From Streptococcus sanguinis (GTDB lineage: Bacteria; Bacillota; Bacilli; Lactobacillales; Streptococcaceae), in contig NZ_RJMM01000013.1 of the NCBI RefSeq assembly GCF_003943655.1, positions 1 to 60,001 on the forward strand: a stretch of DNA of 60,001 bases, written 5' to 3'. Below, piece by piece: positions 10,428 to 23,041 of this stretch. The translations under genes were made by a program, and so were the position numbers. How positions within the stretch are numbered: position 1 is the first letter of the stretch; each line of letters starts with the position of its first letter. The notes beneath the pieces are model-generated. The model had not been told where the DNA came from. It did no database searches and saw only the letters and a list, made by a program, of their open reading frames with translations.

Positions 10428-12786
10428 GGATATTCTACATGAAAGACAGCTGATTAAGGTTGCTGATGCGACTTCAGTGGAGCTGTTTCAGGCTCTGGCC
10501 AGCACTGTCCGCAAGTATATCACGCCCCTTTGGCTGGAGCGCCGCAATCAGTTGATTGAGCAGCAGCAAAAGACAGCTTATTACTTTTCTATCGAGTTTC
10601 TTCCAGGACGCATGCTGGAAACTAATCTGCTCAACTTAGGTATCCTTGATACGGTCAAGGAAGGCTTTGCCGAGTTGGGCGTTGACTTTGAGGATGTTAA
10701 GAATGCTGAGTATGATATGGCCTTGGGGAATGGTGGTCTGGGCCGCTTGGCGGCTGCCTTTATGGACTCGCTGGCAACCACTGGCTATCCAGGATTTGGA
10801 AATGGGATTCGCTATCGCTATGGACTCTTTAAGCAACGCATCGTTGATGGCTATCAGGTAGAAATTCCTGATGCTTGGTTTGGCAGTCTGGGCAATGTCT
10901 GGGAAACCCGTAAGGACCATGATATTGTCGATGTTAAAATTTTCGGAAATGTCTCCCTCCATGCCAATGAAAAAGGTCGGATTGTGCCTCTTTATGAGAA
11001 TTCCAAAATCTTGCGGGCCGTTCCTTACGATGTGCCACAGATTGGCTTTGGCAATGACAATGTCAACAATCTCCGGCTTTGGGATGTTGAAATTCCAGAA
11101 GAGCATGAACTGGACTATCCGACCATTGAAGCTCGTCGCCGGGTGCAAGATATCACTGCCATTCTCTATCCAGACGACTCTAGCTACGAAGGAAAAGAGC
11201 TGCGCTTGATCCAGGAATACTTCATGACCAGTGCAGGTCTGCAGACCATTATCAAATCCTACCTCAAGCAAGGTCGTCCGCTCAAGGATATTCATGAGAA
11301 GGTCTCTGTCCATATCAACGATACCCACCCAGCGGTTGCACCGGCCGAATTTATGCGTCTCTTGATGGATGAGTATGATCTGGAATGGGCTGATGCTTGG
11401 AATGCTACGGTTAAAACCATGAGCTACACCAACCACACCATTCTGTCTGAAGCCTTGGAAAAATGGGATGCAGAGCTCTTTAAGAATGTCCTGCCGCGGG
11501 TTTATCAGATTATCTTAGAGATTGACAACCGCTATGTAGCTGAAATGGCTGGGCGTGGCCTTGATCCGCAAGTCATCGAAAACACTCGGATTGTCAAGGA
11601 TAATCAAATCCACATGGCCCACTTGGCTATTATTGGCGGTCACTCAATCAATGGGGTTGCCAAACTTCACACCGAACTGCTCAAAGAAGATACTTTGCGT
11701 GATTTCTATAGCATTTACCCAGAGAAGTTTAATAACAAGACCAATGGGATTATCCAGCGCCGCTGGCTGCAAATTGCGGATGAGCCTTTATCGGCTGAGA
11801 TTGATAAGCTGATTGGTCAGGGCTGGAGAAGTGATATCCATGAGCTGCGCAAGCTCTTGGAATTCAAGGATGATCCGCAAGTGCTGGGCGATTTCTATCG
11901 AGTGAAGCAAGAAGCTAAGGCTCGACTGGCTGACTTCATCAAGGAATCAACAGGAGTAGAAGTTTCTACAGAAGCCATCTTTGATGTGCAGGTGAAACGC
12001 CTCCACGCTTATAAGCGTCAGCTGCTCAACCTGCTTCATATCATCAAGCTTTACTGGGACCTCAAGGACAATCCTGATAAGGATATGGTGCCACGTGTCT
12101 TTATTTTCGGTGCCAAGGCTGCTCCAGGCTACCACTTTGCCAAGTCGGTTATCAAGCTGATTAATGAAGTAGCCAATCTGGTCAACAAGGATGAAAGCCT
12201 GCAAGGAAAACTCAAGGTTGTCTTCTTGGAAAACTACCGCGTCAGCCTGGCTGAGCTCATCATTCCAGCTGCGGATGTATCAGAGCAGATTTCTCTGGCT
12301 TCCAAGGAAGCTTCTGGTACTTCCAACATGAAGTTCATGATGACAGGTGCCATTACCTTGGCTACTCTGGACGGAGCCAATATCGAAATCAAGGACGAGG
12401 TCGGTGACGACAATATTGTCATCTTTGGGATGGACAAGGACCAAGTTTATGAGCACTATGCCCGCCACGATTACTACTCACGCGGTGTCTATGAGAGCAA
12501 TCCAGACATTCGCCGAGTGGTCGATACCTTTGTCAATGGTACCATTCCAAACGTCCGTGAAGAAGGCTCTGAAATCTACGAGGCCCTCATCACCCACAAT
12601 GATGAATACTTCCTCTTGGAAGACTTCCATGCCTATGTAGAAGCTCAAGAGAAGATTGATGCTCTCTATCGTGATAAAGAAAAATGGGCCCGCATGAGTT
12701 TAATCAACATCGCTACATCTGACAAGTTTACCTCAGATGATACCATTGAGCAATATGCTAAGGAAATCTGGAACTTGGAGAAATAA
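10390..12786 (+). CDS. glgP: Glycogen/maltodextrin phosphorylase
   Basis: This PLP enzyme (GT35) releases glucose-1-phosphate from alpha-1,4 glucans. The 798-residue protein shows FSIEFLPGRML, LGNGGLGRLAAAFMDSLAT, the VKRLHAYKRQLLN stretch, and the PLP-binding lysine at about residue 648 in EASGTSNMKFMMTGA. The position behind glgA argues for glycogen breakdown; a maltodextrin phosphorylase paralogue cannot be excluded by sequence alone. The ribosome site GGGAG is unusually far (13 bases) from the ATG. It lies about 210 bases after glgA, behind a hairpin. Confidence 0.95.
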   Translation: MELTKERFIRDFKDILHERQLIKVADATSVELFQALASTVRKYITPLWLERRNQLIEQQQKTAYYFSIEFLPGRMLETNLLNLGILDTVKEGFAELGVDFEDVKNAEYDMALGNGGLGRLAAAFMDSLATTGYPGFGNGIRYRYGLFKQRIVDGYQVEIPDAWFGSLGNVWETRKDHDIVDVKIFGNVSLHANEKGRIVPLYENSKILRAVPYDVPQIGFGNDNVNNLRLWDVEIPEEHELDYPTIEARRRVQDITAILYPDDSSYEGKELRLIQEYFMTSAGLQTIIKSYLKQGRPLKDIHEKVSVHINDTHPAVAPAEFMRLLMDEYDLEWADAWNATVKTMSYTNHTILSEALEKWDAELFKNVLPRVYQIILEIDNRYVAEMAGRGLDPQVIENTRIVKDNQIHMAHLAIIGGHSINGVAKLHTELLKEDTLRDFYSIYPEKFNNKTNGIIQRRWLQIADEPLSAEIDKLIGQGWRSDIHELRKLLEFKDDPQVLGDFYRVKQEAKARLADFIKESTGVEVSTEAIFDVQVKRLHAYKRQLLNLLHIIKLYWDLKDNPDKDMVPRVFIFGAKAAPGYHFAKSVIKLINEVANLVNKDESLQGKLKVVFLENYRVSLAELIIPAADVSEQISLASKEASGTSNMKFMMTGAITLATLDGANIEIKDEVGDDNIVIFGMDKDQVYEHYARHDYYSRGVYESNPDIRRVVDTFVNGTIPNVREEGSEIYEALITHNDEYFLLEDFHAYVEAQEKIDALYRDKEKWARMSLINIATSDKFTSDDTIEQYAKEIWNLEK

Positions 12787-12808
12787 TCCTCTTCAGAAAA
12801 CATGAACA

Positions 12809-12842
12809 ATAAGAGATTGGGGCTTGGGTCTCGGTCTCTTTT
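12809..12842 (+). terminator. Probable terminator after glgP
   Basis: AAGAGA and TCTCTT pair around a G-rich loop and are followed by TTT. It closes the glycogen block. Confidence 0.5.
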
Positions 12843-12872
12843 GCTATCTATCTACCATCTTGTCTAGAAATA

Positions 12873-12881
12873 TGCTATAGT
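12873..12881 (+). promoter_or_regulatory. Extended -10 before the PAP2 gene
   Basis: TGCTATAGT is an extended -10 (TGn plus TATAGT) about 48 bases before the start; no good -35 hexamer is visible. Confidence 0.45.
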
Positions 12882-12928
12882 AGAGAAAGTATGAGAGTTC
12901 AACTTTTAGAAAAGCAGGGTAAGCAAGC

Positions 12929-13429
12929 ATGAAAGACTACACCATTTTTTATCAACAATTAATAGCTCCCTTTAGCAGTCGTCCTCAGTGGCTGAAGGGG
13001 CTGGTTTACTTTAATAGGGGAATGACCCTGTTCATACCTATTGTTTATGGTCTCGTTCTAATCAGTTCTTTTCTGACGGAAGGCTGGAAAGGGCTGCTTA
13101 CTTTTTTCTTCTTACCAGCTATCGGATTCGGTCTGTTGTCAGCTATTCGTAAACGGCTGAATCAGCCACGCCCTTACGAAAAATGGCCAATTCAGCCCTT
13201 GTTGGCCAAGGATACATCAGGCAAGTCCATGCCCAGCCGCCATGTCTTTTCGGCGACAGTGATTTCCATGTGCCTGCTCTACTTTTTCTGGTTGCCGGGA
13301 CTCTTCTGCCTCTTGCTTTCAGTAGGGCTGGCCGCAGTGCGCGTGATTGGCGGAGTGCACTATCCAAAGGATGTGCTGGTCGGCTATCTTTGCGGCATTT
13401 GCTGGGGAGCTTTACTCTTTTTATTATAA
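12929..13429 (+). CDS. PAP2-family membrane phosphatase
   Basis: The 166-residue membrane protein has about five hydrophobic segments and the three PAP2 phosphatase motifs: K-x6-RP as RKRLNQPRPYE near residue 72, PSRH near 102, and RVIGGVHYPKDV near 137. Family members dephosphorylate lipid phosphates such as undecaprenyl pyrophosphate or phosphatidylglycerol phosphate on the outer membrane face. The actual substrate is not visible. The ribosome site (CAGGG) is weak. It stands alone between glgP and manA, on the same strand. Confidence 0.88.
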   Translation: MKDYTIFYQQLIAPFSSRPQWLKGLVYFNRGMTLFIPIVYGLVLISSFLTEGWKGLLTFFFLPAIGFGLLSAIRKRLNQPRPYEKWPIQPLLAKDTSGKSMPSRHVFSATVISMCLLYFFWLPGLFCLLLSVGLAAVRVIGGVHYPKDVLVGYLCGICWGALLFLL

Positions 13430-13451
13430 AGGACCTGTTTTCGGCAGAGAG

Positions 13452-13481
13452 TAGACAAAGAACCTCCAGCTATATTATAAT
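13452..13481 (+). promoter_or_regulatory. manA promoter
   Basis: TAGACA (13452-13457) and TATAAT (13476-13481) with an 18-base spacer, about 70 bases before the start codon. Confidence 0.6.
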
Positions 13482-13554
13482 AGAAGCAGCAACAACCGTT
13501 TCGACACCAAGGGCTATTCCTTGCTGGATGTAAAAAATATTTAAGGAGAATACT

Positions 13555-14496
13555 ATGTCAGAACCATTATTTCTACAGTCTGTGATGCAGGAAAAGATCT
13601 GGGGCGGCACCAAGCTGCGCGATGTCTTTGGCTATGAAATTCCCAGCGACCATGTAGGGGAGTACTGGGCTATCTCGGCTCATCCCAATGGTGTGTCAAC
13701 CGTCAAGAACGGACGATTTGCCGGTCAGAAGTTAGATGCGCTCTATGCCGAGCACCGTGAACTTTTTGGCAATCGTTCGGAACCTGTCTTTCCACTTTTG
13801 ACCAAGATTTTAGATGCCAATGACTGGCTCAGTGTTCAGGTCCATCCTGATGATGCCTATGGACTGGAGCACGAAGGGGAGCTTGGTAAGACTGAATGCT
13901 GGTATGTCATTGCTGCAGACGAAGGAGCAGAGATTATCTATGGTCACAATGCAAAGAGCAAGGAAGAGCTGCGCCAGCAGATTGAGAGCAAAGACTGGGA
14001 CCGTCTCCTGACCAAAATTCCGGTCAAGGCTGGTGATTTCTTCTATGTACCAAGTGGCACCATGCATGCTATTGGCTCAGGGATCCTGATTTTGGAAACT
14101 CAGCAGTCCAGTGACACAACCTATCGTGTGTATGACTTTGATCGCAAGGACGATGCTGGCAATCTTCGCGAGCTGCATTTGGAGCAGTCTATTGATGTTT
14201 TGACTATTGGTAAGCCTGCTAATAGCCGTCCTGTTACCATTCAGGCAGATAGTTTGACTTCTACTCTTTTAGTGGCCAATGACTTCTTTGCTGTTTACAA
14301 GTGGGATATTGCCGGTTCAGTTAATTTTAAAAAGACAGCAGATTATAGCTTGGTCAGTGTCTTGGAAGGTCTTGGTGAGCTGGAAGTTGATGGAGCTGTC
14401 TACGCACTTGAAAAAGGGGAGCATTTCATCCTGCCAAGCGATGTCACAGAATGGACCTTGTCTGGAGATTTGCAGCTGATTGTCAGCCATCCATAA
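13555..14496 (+). CDS. manA: Mannose-6-phosphate isomerase, class I
   Basis: ManA interconverts mannose-6-phosphate and fructose-6-phosphate, feeding PTS-imported mannose into glycolysis. The 313-residue cupin-type zinc enzyme shows the metal-binding region LSVQVHPDDAYG, GKTECWYVI, PSGTMHAIGSGILILETQQSSDTTYRVYDFDR and an N-terminal KIWGGTKLRD. Length matches the short Firmicute form. The ATG follows AAGGAG. It has its own promoter and a clear terminator, so it is monocistronic. Confidence 0.95.
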   Translation: MSEPLFLQSVMQEKIWGGTKLRDVFGYEIPSDHVGEYWAISAHPNGVSTVKNGRFAGQKLDALYAEHRELFGNRSEPVFPLLTKILDANDWLSVQVHPDDAYGLEHEGELGKTECWYVIAADEGAEIIYGHNAKSKEELRQQIESKDWDRLLTKIPVKAGDFFYVPSGTMHAIGSGILILETQQSSDTTYRVYDFDRKDDAGNLRELHLEQSIDVLTIGKPANSRPVTIQADSLTSTLLVANDFFAVYKWDIAGSVNFKKTADYSLVSVLEGLGELEVDGAVYALEKGEHFILPSDVTEWTLSGDLQLIVSHP

Positions 14497-14509
14497 TCGT
14501 AGAAAAATC

Positions 14510-14540
14510 AAGAGCAAATAATCACTTTGCTCTTTTTTCT
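14510..14540 (+). terminator. Terminator after manA
   Basis: AAGAGCAAA and TTTGCTCTT form a perfect 9-bp stem with a 7-base loop, followed by a T run. Confidence 0.9.
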
Positions 14541-14667
14541 TTTAAAAATATCGGAAATAAGTAAAATTCTAGACAGTTTCTTCTTATTTATATAGCAGAA
14601 TAGTTTGTATGTTGATAATTATTTAATTGCTTTTGGTAAAAAATTTTATATAACAAAAGAAAAAAAT

Positions 14668-14723
14668 AAAAAACGCTTACAAGTGTGTAAAAGATTGACT
14701 ATTCGATATTTTAGGAGTAAACT
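14668..14723 (+). promoter_or_regulatory. atp operon promoter with upstream cre-like site
   Basis: TTGACT (14695-14700), a 17-base spacer and TAAACT (14718-14723) form the promoter. AAAAAACGCTTACA at 14668-14681 shares the CGCTTACA half with the glgB cre but has a poorer left half. It is centred near -55, upstream of the -35, where CcpA sites are usually activating. Confidence 0.55.
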
Positions 14724-14759
14724 AAGGAAGTAATTTAAAAATATTAAGGAGAAGTCATC

Positions 14760-14960
14760 ATGAATTTAACATATTTAGGACTTTGTTTTGCCTGCTTTGG
14801 CGTATCAATTGCTGAAGGTTTGATTATGAGTAATTTATTTAAGGCAGCGTCTCGTCAGCCAGAAATGATTGGTCAATTGAGAAGCCTCCTAATCTTGGGA
14901 ATTGCCTTTGTCGAAGGTACTTTCTTTGTAACGCTGGCTATGGCCTTTGTTATCAAATAA
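14760..14960 (+). CDS. atpE: F0F1 ATP synthase subunit c
   Basis: The c subunit forms the membrane rotor ring. The 66-residue hairpin of two membrane helices carries the proton-binding carboxylate at Glu52 in AFVEGTFFV. The polar loop RQPEM is present, and atpE as first gene is the streptococcal arrangement. In streptococci the enzyme mainly hydrolyses ATP to pump protons out. Helix 1 is unusual: it contains two cysteines (CFACFG, residues 9 and 12) and SIAEG where relatives have a glycine-richer SLGEG. The start ATG follows AAGGAG. Confidence 0.95.
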   Translation: MNLTYLGLCFACFGVSIAEGLIMSNLFKAASRQPEMIGQLRSLLILGIAFVEGTFFVTLAMAFVIK

Positions 14961-14995
14961 GAAAGAATTCTCTTTAGAAAAGGGGGTGTCATCTG

Positions 14996-15712
14996 TTGGA
15001 AGAAAGTATCAATCCAACTATCAATGTCGGTCCTGTGACCTTTGATTTGACCCTGCTGGCCATGACTCTGCTGACGGTGTTTGTAACTTTTGGACTTGTT
15101 TATTGGGCAAGTCGAAAGATGACGATTAAGCCGTCAAGAAAGCAGAATGCTTTGGAATATATCTATGATTTTGTCATTGATTTTACCAAGGGAAACGTTG
15201 GCGAGCATTATATGAAGAATTACTCGCTTTTTCTATTCTCCCTCTTTCTTTTCGTGGCTGTGGCGAATAACTTGGGATTGATGGCTAAGGTTCAGACAAC
15301 CAATGGTTTCAATCTCTGGACATCGCCAACAGCTAATCTGGCTTTTGACTTGGGATTCTCTCTTTTGGTGACGATTTTCTGTCATGTGGAAGGAGTCCGA
15401 CGTCAAGGGATAAAAGGATATCTAAAAGGTTTTGTGACTCCGGGTATCATGACACCCATGAATATCTTGGAAGAATTTACCAATTTTGCTTCTCTAGCCT
15501 TGCGGATTTATGGAAACATTTTTGCAGGTGAAGTACTGGCTGGTTTGCTCCTCATGTGGGCAAATCAAGCGGCTTATTGGTATCCGATTGCCTTTATTAT
15601 GAACATGGTTTGGACTGGTTTTTCCATCTTTATTTCCTGTATCCAAGCCTATGTTTTTACCATGCTAACATCTATGTATCTTGGTAAAAAGATTAATGGT
15701 GGGGAAGAATAA
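14996..15712 (+). CDS. atpB: F0F1 ATP synthase subunit a
   Basis: Subunit a forms the proton half-channels against the c ring. The 238-residue multi-pass membrane protein carries the essential Arg in [13 protein letters not shown] and the conserved [18 protein letters not shown] in the last helix. The start is TTG at 14996, supported by AAGGGGGTG upstream and by MEESINP at the start of the family. Spacing of 35 bases after atpE. Confidence 0.96.
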   Translation: MEESINPTINVGPVTFDLTLLAMTLLTVFVTFGLVYWASRKMTIKPSRKQNALEYIYDFVIDFTKGNVGEHYMKNYSLFLFSLFLFVAVANNLGLMAKVQTTNGFNLWTSPTANLAFDLGFSLLVTIFCHVEGVRRQGIKGYLKGFVTPGIMTPMNILEEFTNFASLALRIYGNIFAGEVLAGLLLMWANQAAYWYPIAFIMNMVWTGFSIFISCIQAYVFTMLTSMYLGKKINGGEE

Positions 15713-15730
15713 AAAGAAAGGATAGATAAA

Positions 15731-16225
15731 ATGAATATAACCATAGGTGAAATTATTGGCAACTTTATCCTGATTGCCGGCTCCTTTCTTCTTTTAGTAT
15801 TTCTCATTAAGAAGTTTGCTTGGGGCAATATTATCGGGATTTTAGACCAGCGTGCTCAAAAGATTTCAGACGATATTGATGGAGCAGAATCTGCTCGCAA
15901 AAAGGCAGAAGATTTAGCGCAAAAGCGCGAGGAAGCTCTGGCAGGAAGTCGTGCGGAAGCAGTTGCTATTGTTGAGACAGCTAAGGAGACAGCTGAGAAG
16001 AACAAGGCTGGAATCCTAGCTAATGCAGCAGAAGAAGCAGGACGTCTGAAGGTTAAAGCGAATCAGGAAATTGCCCAAAACAAGGCAGAGGCTATGAGTA
16101 GCATCAAAGGAGAAGTGGCTGACTTGACAGTGACTCTGGCTAGTAAGATTCTGAGTCAGGAGCTAGACAAGGAAGCTCAGAGCGATCTCATTGACCGCTA
16201 TATCAAACAGTTAGGAGATGCCTGA
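15731..16225 (+). CDS. atpF: F0F1 ATP synthase subunit b
   Basis: Subunit b is the peripheral stalk. The 164-residue protein has one N-terminal membrane helix (about residues 8-27) followed by a long charged, Ala/Glu/Lys-rich coiled coil typical of the b dimer. The stop TGA shares one base with the ATG of atpH, so the two are coupled. Confidence 0.95.
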   Translation: MNITIGEIIGNFILIAGSFLLLVFLIKKFAWGNIIGILDQRAQKISDDIDGAESARKKAEDLAQKREEALAGSRAEAVAIVETAKETAEKNKAGILANAAEEAGRLKVKANQEIAQNKAEAMSSIKGEVADLTVTLASKILSQELDKEAQSDLIDRYIKQLGDA

Positions 16226-16761
16226 TGGATAAGAAGCAATATGCAATCATTGAGAAATATGCTTTGCCTTTTGTTCAGACGGTCTTTGAAAAAGGTCAGC
16301 AAGAAGATGTTTTTGAAAAACTGAGTCAGATTAAGGCTGTTTTCGCGGAGACCGGCCTTGCTGACTTTTTGTCACATATCGGCATCAGTGACCATGAGAA
16401 AGAGAAGAGTCTGAGACTCTTTCAAAACTCAGGTTCGCAATTGCTTGATAATCTGATTGAAATTGTCATTCTCAATCATCGTGAGGACCTCTTTTATGAG
16501 ATTGTGCTGGAGAGTCAGCACCAGCTTGAAAAGATCAGCAATGAGTTTGAGGTGACGCTGCGCTCTGTTCAGCCTTTGACAGCCAGTCAGAAGGAGAAGA
16601 TTCGGCCGATTATTGAGCAGAAGATGGGCCTAAAGGTCCGCTCGCTCAAGGAAGAATTGGACAGCAGCTTGATTGGCGGCTTTGTCATCTCTGCCAATAA
16701 CAAAACAATTGATGCAAGTATAAAACGTCAATTGCAAGTCGTAAAAGAAAAATTGAAATAG
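16225..16761 (+). CDS. atpH: F0F1 ATP synthase subunit delta
   Basis: Delta joins the b stalk to the top of the alpha3beta3 hexamer. The 178-residue protein has the N-terminal helical bundle and the C-terminal GGFVISANNKTIDASIKRQL signature. It starts in the last base of the atpF stop codon. Sequence is more divergent than the rest of the operon, as is usual for this subunit. Confidence 0.94.
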   Translation: MDKKQYAIIEKYALPFVQTVFEKGQQEDVFEKLSQIKAVFAETGLADFLSHIGISDHEKEKSLRLFQNSGSQLLDNLIEIVILNHREDLFYEIVLESQHQLEKISNEFEVTLRSVQPLTASQKEKIRPIIEQKMGLKVRSLKEELDSSLIGGFVISANNKTIDASIKRQLQVVKEKLK

Positions 16762-16773
16762 AAAGTGGTGTGA

Positions 16774-18282
<1,509 letters not shown>

Positions 18283-18297
18283 GAATCGAGGTGTCAG

Positions 18298-19179
18298 ATG
18301 GCAGTTTCATTAAATGATATTAAAAATAAAATTGCGTCCACGAAAAACACCAGTCAAATCACCAATGCCATGCAGATGGTTTCTGCTGCTAAGCTGGGAA
18401 AGTCTGAGGAAGCAGCTAAGAACTTTCAGGTCTATGCCCAGAAAGTGCGTAAGTTAGTTACGGATATGCTGCATGGCCACGAGGCAGAAAATGCCCGTCA
18501 TCACTCGATGTTAATCAGTCGGCCAGTTAAGAAATCAGCCTATATCGTCATTACTTCTGACCGCGGTCTGGTTGGCGGCTATAATGCGACCATTCTCAAG
18601 GCTTTGATGGAGCTGAAAGCTGAGTACCATCCGACGGGAGAGGACTTTGAAGTCATCTGTATCGGAAGTGTCGGTGCTGATTTCTTCCGAGCTCGGGGCA
18701 TTCAGCCAGTTTATGAGCTGCGTGGTCTAGCCGACCAGCCTAGTTTTGATGAGGTTCGTAAAATCATTAGCAAGACCATTGAGATGTATCAGAATGAGCT
18801 CTTCGATGAGCTCTATGTCTGCTATAACCACCATGTCAACAGTCTGACCAGTCAGATGCGGGTGGAGCAGATGCTGCCAATCATTGACTTGGACCCTAAT
18901 GAAGCTGATGAAGATTATACGCTGAATCTGGAACTGGAGTCCAGTCGGGATTCTATCTTGGACCAACTGCTGCCCCAGTTTGCGGAGAGTATGATTTACG
19001 GTGCCATTATTGATGCCAAAACAGCTGAGAATGCTGCTGGTATGACTGCTATGCAGACAGCGACAGACAATGCTAAAAAAGTCATCAGTGATTTGACTAT
19101 TCAGTACAACCGCGCTCGGCAGGCTGCCATTACGCAGGAAATTACTGAAATCGTGGCGGGTGCAAGTGCCCTGGAATAA
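18298..19179 (+). CDS. atpG: F0F1 ATP synthase subunit gamma
   Basis: Gamma is the central rotor shaft. The 293-residue protein begins [33 protein letters not shown] and ends with the paired helix [42 protein letters not shown], both conserved. Fifteen bases after atpA, ribosome site GAGGTG. Confidence 0.97.
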   Translation: MAVSLNDIKNKIASTKNTSQITNAMQMVSAAKLGKSEEAAKNFQVYAQKVRKLVTDMLHGHEAENARHHSMLISRPVKKSAYIVITSDRGLVGGYNATILKALMELKAEYHPTGEDFEVICIGSVGADFFRARGIQPVYELRGLADQPSFDEVRKIISKTIEMYQNELFDELYVCYNHHVNSLTSQMRVEQMLPIIDLDPNEADEDYTLNLELESSRDSILDQLLPQFAESMIYGAIIDAKTAENAAGMTAMQTATDNAKKVISDLTIQYNRARQAAITQEITEIVAGASALE

Positions 19180-19196
19180 GGCCACAAATGAATTAG

Positions 19197-20624
<1,428 letters not shown>

Positions 20625-20634
20625 GAGGTGAATG

Positions 20635-21054
20635 ATGGCTCAAATGACAGTACAAATCGTGACACCGGATGGTCTTATTTATGATCACCATGCTGCATTT
20701 GTTTCCGTAAAGACCATTGATGGTGAGCTGGGGATTTTGCCCCGCCATATCAATACCATCGCTGTTTTAGAAGTGGATCAGGTTAAGGTGCGCCGGGTTG
20801 ATGATGACAAGCATATCGACTGGATTGCGGTCAACGGCGGAATCATTGAAATTGCAGACAATGTCATTACCATTGTGGCGGATTCGGCTGAGCGTGCGCG
20901 TGATATCGACATTAGCCGGGCTGAGAGAGCTAAGCTCCGAGCTGAGCAAGAAATCGAAGAAGCCCATGATAAGCACTTGATTGACCAAGAACGCCGGGCT
21001 AAGATCGCCCTGCAGCGGGCAATCAACCGGATCAATGTCGGAACAAGAATCTAA
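20635..21054 (+). CDS. atpC: F0F1 ATP synthase subunit epsilon
   Basis: Epsilon is the inhibitory rotor subunit. The 139-residue protein has an N-terminal beta sandwich ([34 protein letters not shown]) and a C-terminal helix pair rich in Arg and Glu ([17 protein letters not shown]). Two ATG codons are adjacent (20632 and 20635). The second is preferred because it lies 6 bases after GAGG and gives the family start MAQMTVQ. Confidence 0.96.
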   Translation: MAQMTVQIVTPDGLIYDHHAAFVSVKTIDGELGILPRHINTIAVLEVDQVKVRRVDDDKHIDWIAVNGGIIEIADNVITIVADSAERARDIDISRAERAKLRAEQEIEEAHDKHLIDQERRAKIALQRAINRINVGTRI

Positions 21055-21131
21055 GAAGCTATTCTTGCCTAGAGATAGAAGTCATCCTTCATCTGACGAG
21101 ACTTGGCTTCATGAATACAAACTGAACACGC

Positions 21132-21164
21132 AAAACTGGGGCAGGAATGTCTCAGTTTTCTTTT
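21132..21164 (+). terminator. Probable terminator of the atp operon
   Basis: AAAACTG and CAGTTTT pair, extended by GG wobble pairs, followed by CTTTT. It lies about 80 bases after atpC. Confidence 0.55.
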
Positions 21165-21213
21165 CCAAAGAAAAAGGGCAGGACTGTTTAGTTCGTCCCT
21201 GACTGGAGTCTTG

Positions 21214-21222
21214 TGGTATAAT
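21214..21222 (+). promoter_or_regulatory. Extended -10 before the DUF1146 gene
   Basis: TGGTATAAT, an extended -10 located only 8 bases before the start codon at 21230. The leader would be a few bases at most, with no ribosome site visible. Confidence 0.5.
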
Positions 21223-21229
21223 AAAAGTT

Positions 21230-21460
21230 ATGGTAGAAGTTATTTTTAAATTATGCAGTCATTTGCTCTTTATTTTCTTTGCCTTTCATCTGCTGTCAAC
21301 GGTTGTTGAGTGGGAGAGGTTTTTCAAGGTTAATGCCGATAATGCGATGAAGATTCGCTTTTTGATTCTCTTGTTTAGTATCGCCTTAGGCTATTTAGTC
21401 AGCCTTTTCTTCATTGGTATTTACGATATGAGCCGGGCGATTTTTAACGGTACTTTATAA
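21230..21460 (+). CDS. DUF1146 small membrane protein (YwzB-like)
   Basis: The 76-residue protein has two hydrophobic segments (residues about 5-22 and 42-63) and the family's WERFFKVN between them. By family knowledge the gene lies next to murA or atp genes in Firmicutes; its function is unknown. Here it sits between atpC and murA, 67 bases upstream of murA. The promoter -10 lies so close to the ATG that the mRNA may have almost no leader. Confidence 0.8.
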   Translation: MVEVIFKLCSHLLFIFFAFHLLSTVVEWERFFKVNADNAMKIRFLILLFSIALGYLVSLFFIGIYDMSRAIFNGTL

Positions 21461-21527
21461 GGTCATATTTTTGATTTTATGGTATGATAGTATGGATGAT
21501 TTTAAAAATTTAGAGTAAGGAATCGGT

Positions 21528-22808
21528 ATGGAAAAAATTATTATTCAAGGTGGAGATAATCGCTTGGTCGGAAAGGTCAAGATTGAAGGAGCAAAAAATG
21601 CGGTCCTGCCTCTTTTAGCAGCGACAGTATTGGCCAGCGAGGGCCAGTCAGTTTTGAAAAATGTTCCGGTCTTGTCTGATGTCTTTACCATGAACAATGT
21701 GGTCCGCGGTTTAAACACTCAGGTGGATTTTAATCAGGAAGAAAATACAGTTGTTGTGGATGCCACCCAGACCTTGTCTGAGGAGGCACCTTACAAATAC
21801 GTCAGCAAAATGCGGGCGTCTATCGTTGTTTTGGGTCCAGTCCTGGCTCGTAATGGCCATGCTAAGGTTTCCATGCCAGGGGGCTGTACGATTGGCAGTC
21901 GGCCTATTGACTTGCACCTGAAGGGCTTAGAAGCCATGGGAGCTAAGATTACCCAAACAGCGGGTTACATCGAAGCGAAGGCAGAGCGGCTCAAGGGTGC
22001 CCACATTTACATGGACTTTCCCAGTGTGGGAGCAACGCAAAACATCATGATGGCTGCAACGCTGGCTCAAGGCACGACAGTGATTGAAAATGCTGCTCGG
22101 GAGCCTGAAATTGTTGACCTAGCTCTCTTTTTAAATGAAATGGGAGCCAAGGTCAGAGGAGCAGGTACCGAAACTTTGACCATTGTCGGAGTGGATCAGC
22201 TGCGAGGTGCCAAGCATAATGTGGTTCAAGACCGTATCGAAGCAGGAACTTTTATGGTTGCTGCGGCTATGACCAGCGGTGACCTGCTGATTGAGGATGC
22301 CATTTGGGAGCACAATCGTCCCTTGCTTTCCAAAATGCAGGAAATGGGAGTGGAAGTGACAGAGGAAGATGAAGGGATTCGGATTCGTTCCGATGTTTCG
22401 AAGCTCAGACCGGTTTCGGTCAAGACCCTTCCTTATCCGGGCTTCCCTACCGACATGCAGGCTCAGTTTACGGCGCTCATGGCTATGGCCAAGGGCGAGT
22501 CTACGATGATTGAGACTGTTTTTGAGAACCGTTTCCAGCATCTGGAGGAAATGCGTCGGATGGGGTTGCACTCTGATATCATGCGTGACACAGCTCGCAT
22601 CTGGGGTGGCGGCAGTCTTCAGGGAGCTGAAGTCATGTCAACAGACCTCCGAGCTAGTGCGACTTTGATTCTGATGGGCTTGATTGCCGAAGGCGAGACC
22701 AAGGTCAGCAAGCTGGTACACTTAGACCGAGGCTACTATAAATTCCATGAGAAATTGGCAGCCTTGGGAGCCAAAGTGAAGCGTGTAAAGGAAGAAGACG
22801 ATGAGTGA
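21528..22808 (+). CDS. murA: UDP-N-acetylglucosamine 1-carboxyvinyltransferase
   Basis: MurA transfers enolpyruvate from PEP to UDP-GlcNAc, the first committed step of peptidoglycan synthesis and the target of fosfomycin. The 426-residue protein carries the active-site Cys at about residue 120 in [18 protein letters not shown], the N-terminal [12 protein letters not shown] and the C-terminal [32 protein letters not shown]. Streptococci usually have two MurA paralogues; the DUF1146-murA-epuA-endA context is the murA1 type. Its last 8 bases overlap epuA. Confidence 0.97.
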   Translation: MEKIIIQGGDNRLVGKVKIEGAKNAVLPLLAATVLASEGQSVLKNVPVLSDVFTMNNVVRGLNTQVDFNQEENTVVVDATQTLSEEAPYKYVSKMRASIVVLGPVLARNGHAKVSMPGGCTIGSRPIDLHLKGLEAMGAKITQTAGYIEAKAERLKGAHIYMDFPSVGATQNIMMAATLAQGTTVIENAAREPEIVDLALFLNEMGAKVRGAGTETLTIVGVDQLRGAKHNVVQDRIEAGTFMVAAAMTSGDLLIEDAIWEHNRPLLSKMQEMGVEVTEEDEGIRIRSDVSKLRPVSVKTLPYPGFPTDMQAQFTALMAMAKGESTMIETVFENRFQHLEEMRRMGLHSDIMRDTARIWGGGSLQGAEVMSTDLRASATLILMGLIAEGETKVSKLVHLDRGYYKFHEKLAALGAKVKRVKEEDDE

Positions 22809-22983
22809 AAATCTTAAATATTTAGGCCGGCAGATTGGCCTTGTTTTACTGGTTCTCCTGGTAGCTGTGATTCTCTTTTTTGTGGCTTTGATGATTGGTT
22901 ATAATGTTATCGGAAACGGTAAGGGATCTATCTGGTCACCAGAAACCTGGCAAGAATTAATCGGGAAGTTTACTGGAAACTAG
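22801..22983 (+). CDS. epuA: EpuA-type small membrane protein
   Basis: This 60-residue protein has one membrane helix (about residues 12-35) and a short outer tail with [13 protein letters not shown]. Size, composition and position between murA and endA match streptococcal EpuA, a small membrane protein encoded just upstream of the DNA-entry nuclease; its molecular role is not established. The start overlaps the end of murA by 8 bases, so it is co-transcribed. Confidence 0.85.
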   Translation: MSENLKYLGRQIGLVLLVLLVAVILFFVALMIGYNVIGNGKGSIWSPETWQELIGKFTGN

Positions 22984-23041
22984 CTCCTAGTCGAAAAGAC
23001 TGGCTGAAATGAATCCAGTTTGCTAAGTTGAAAGAAAGAAG

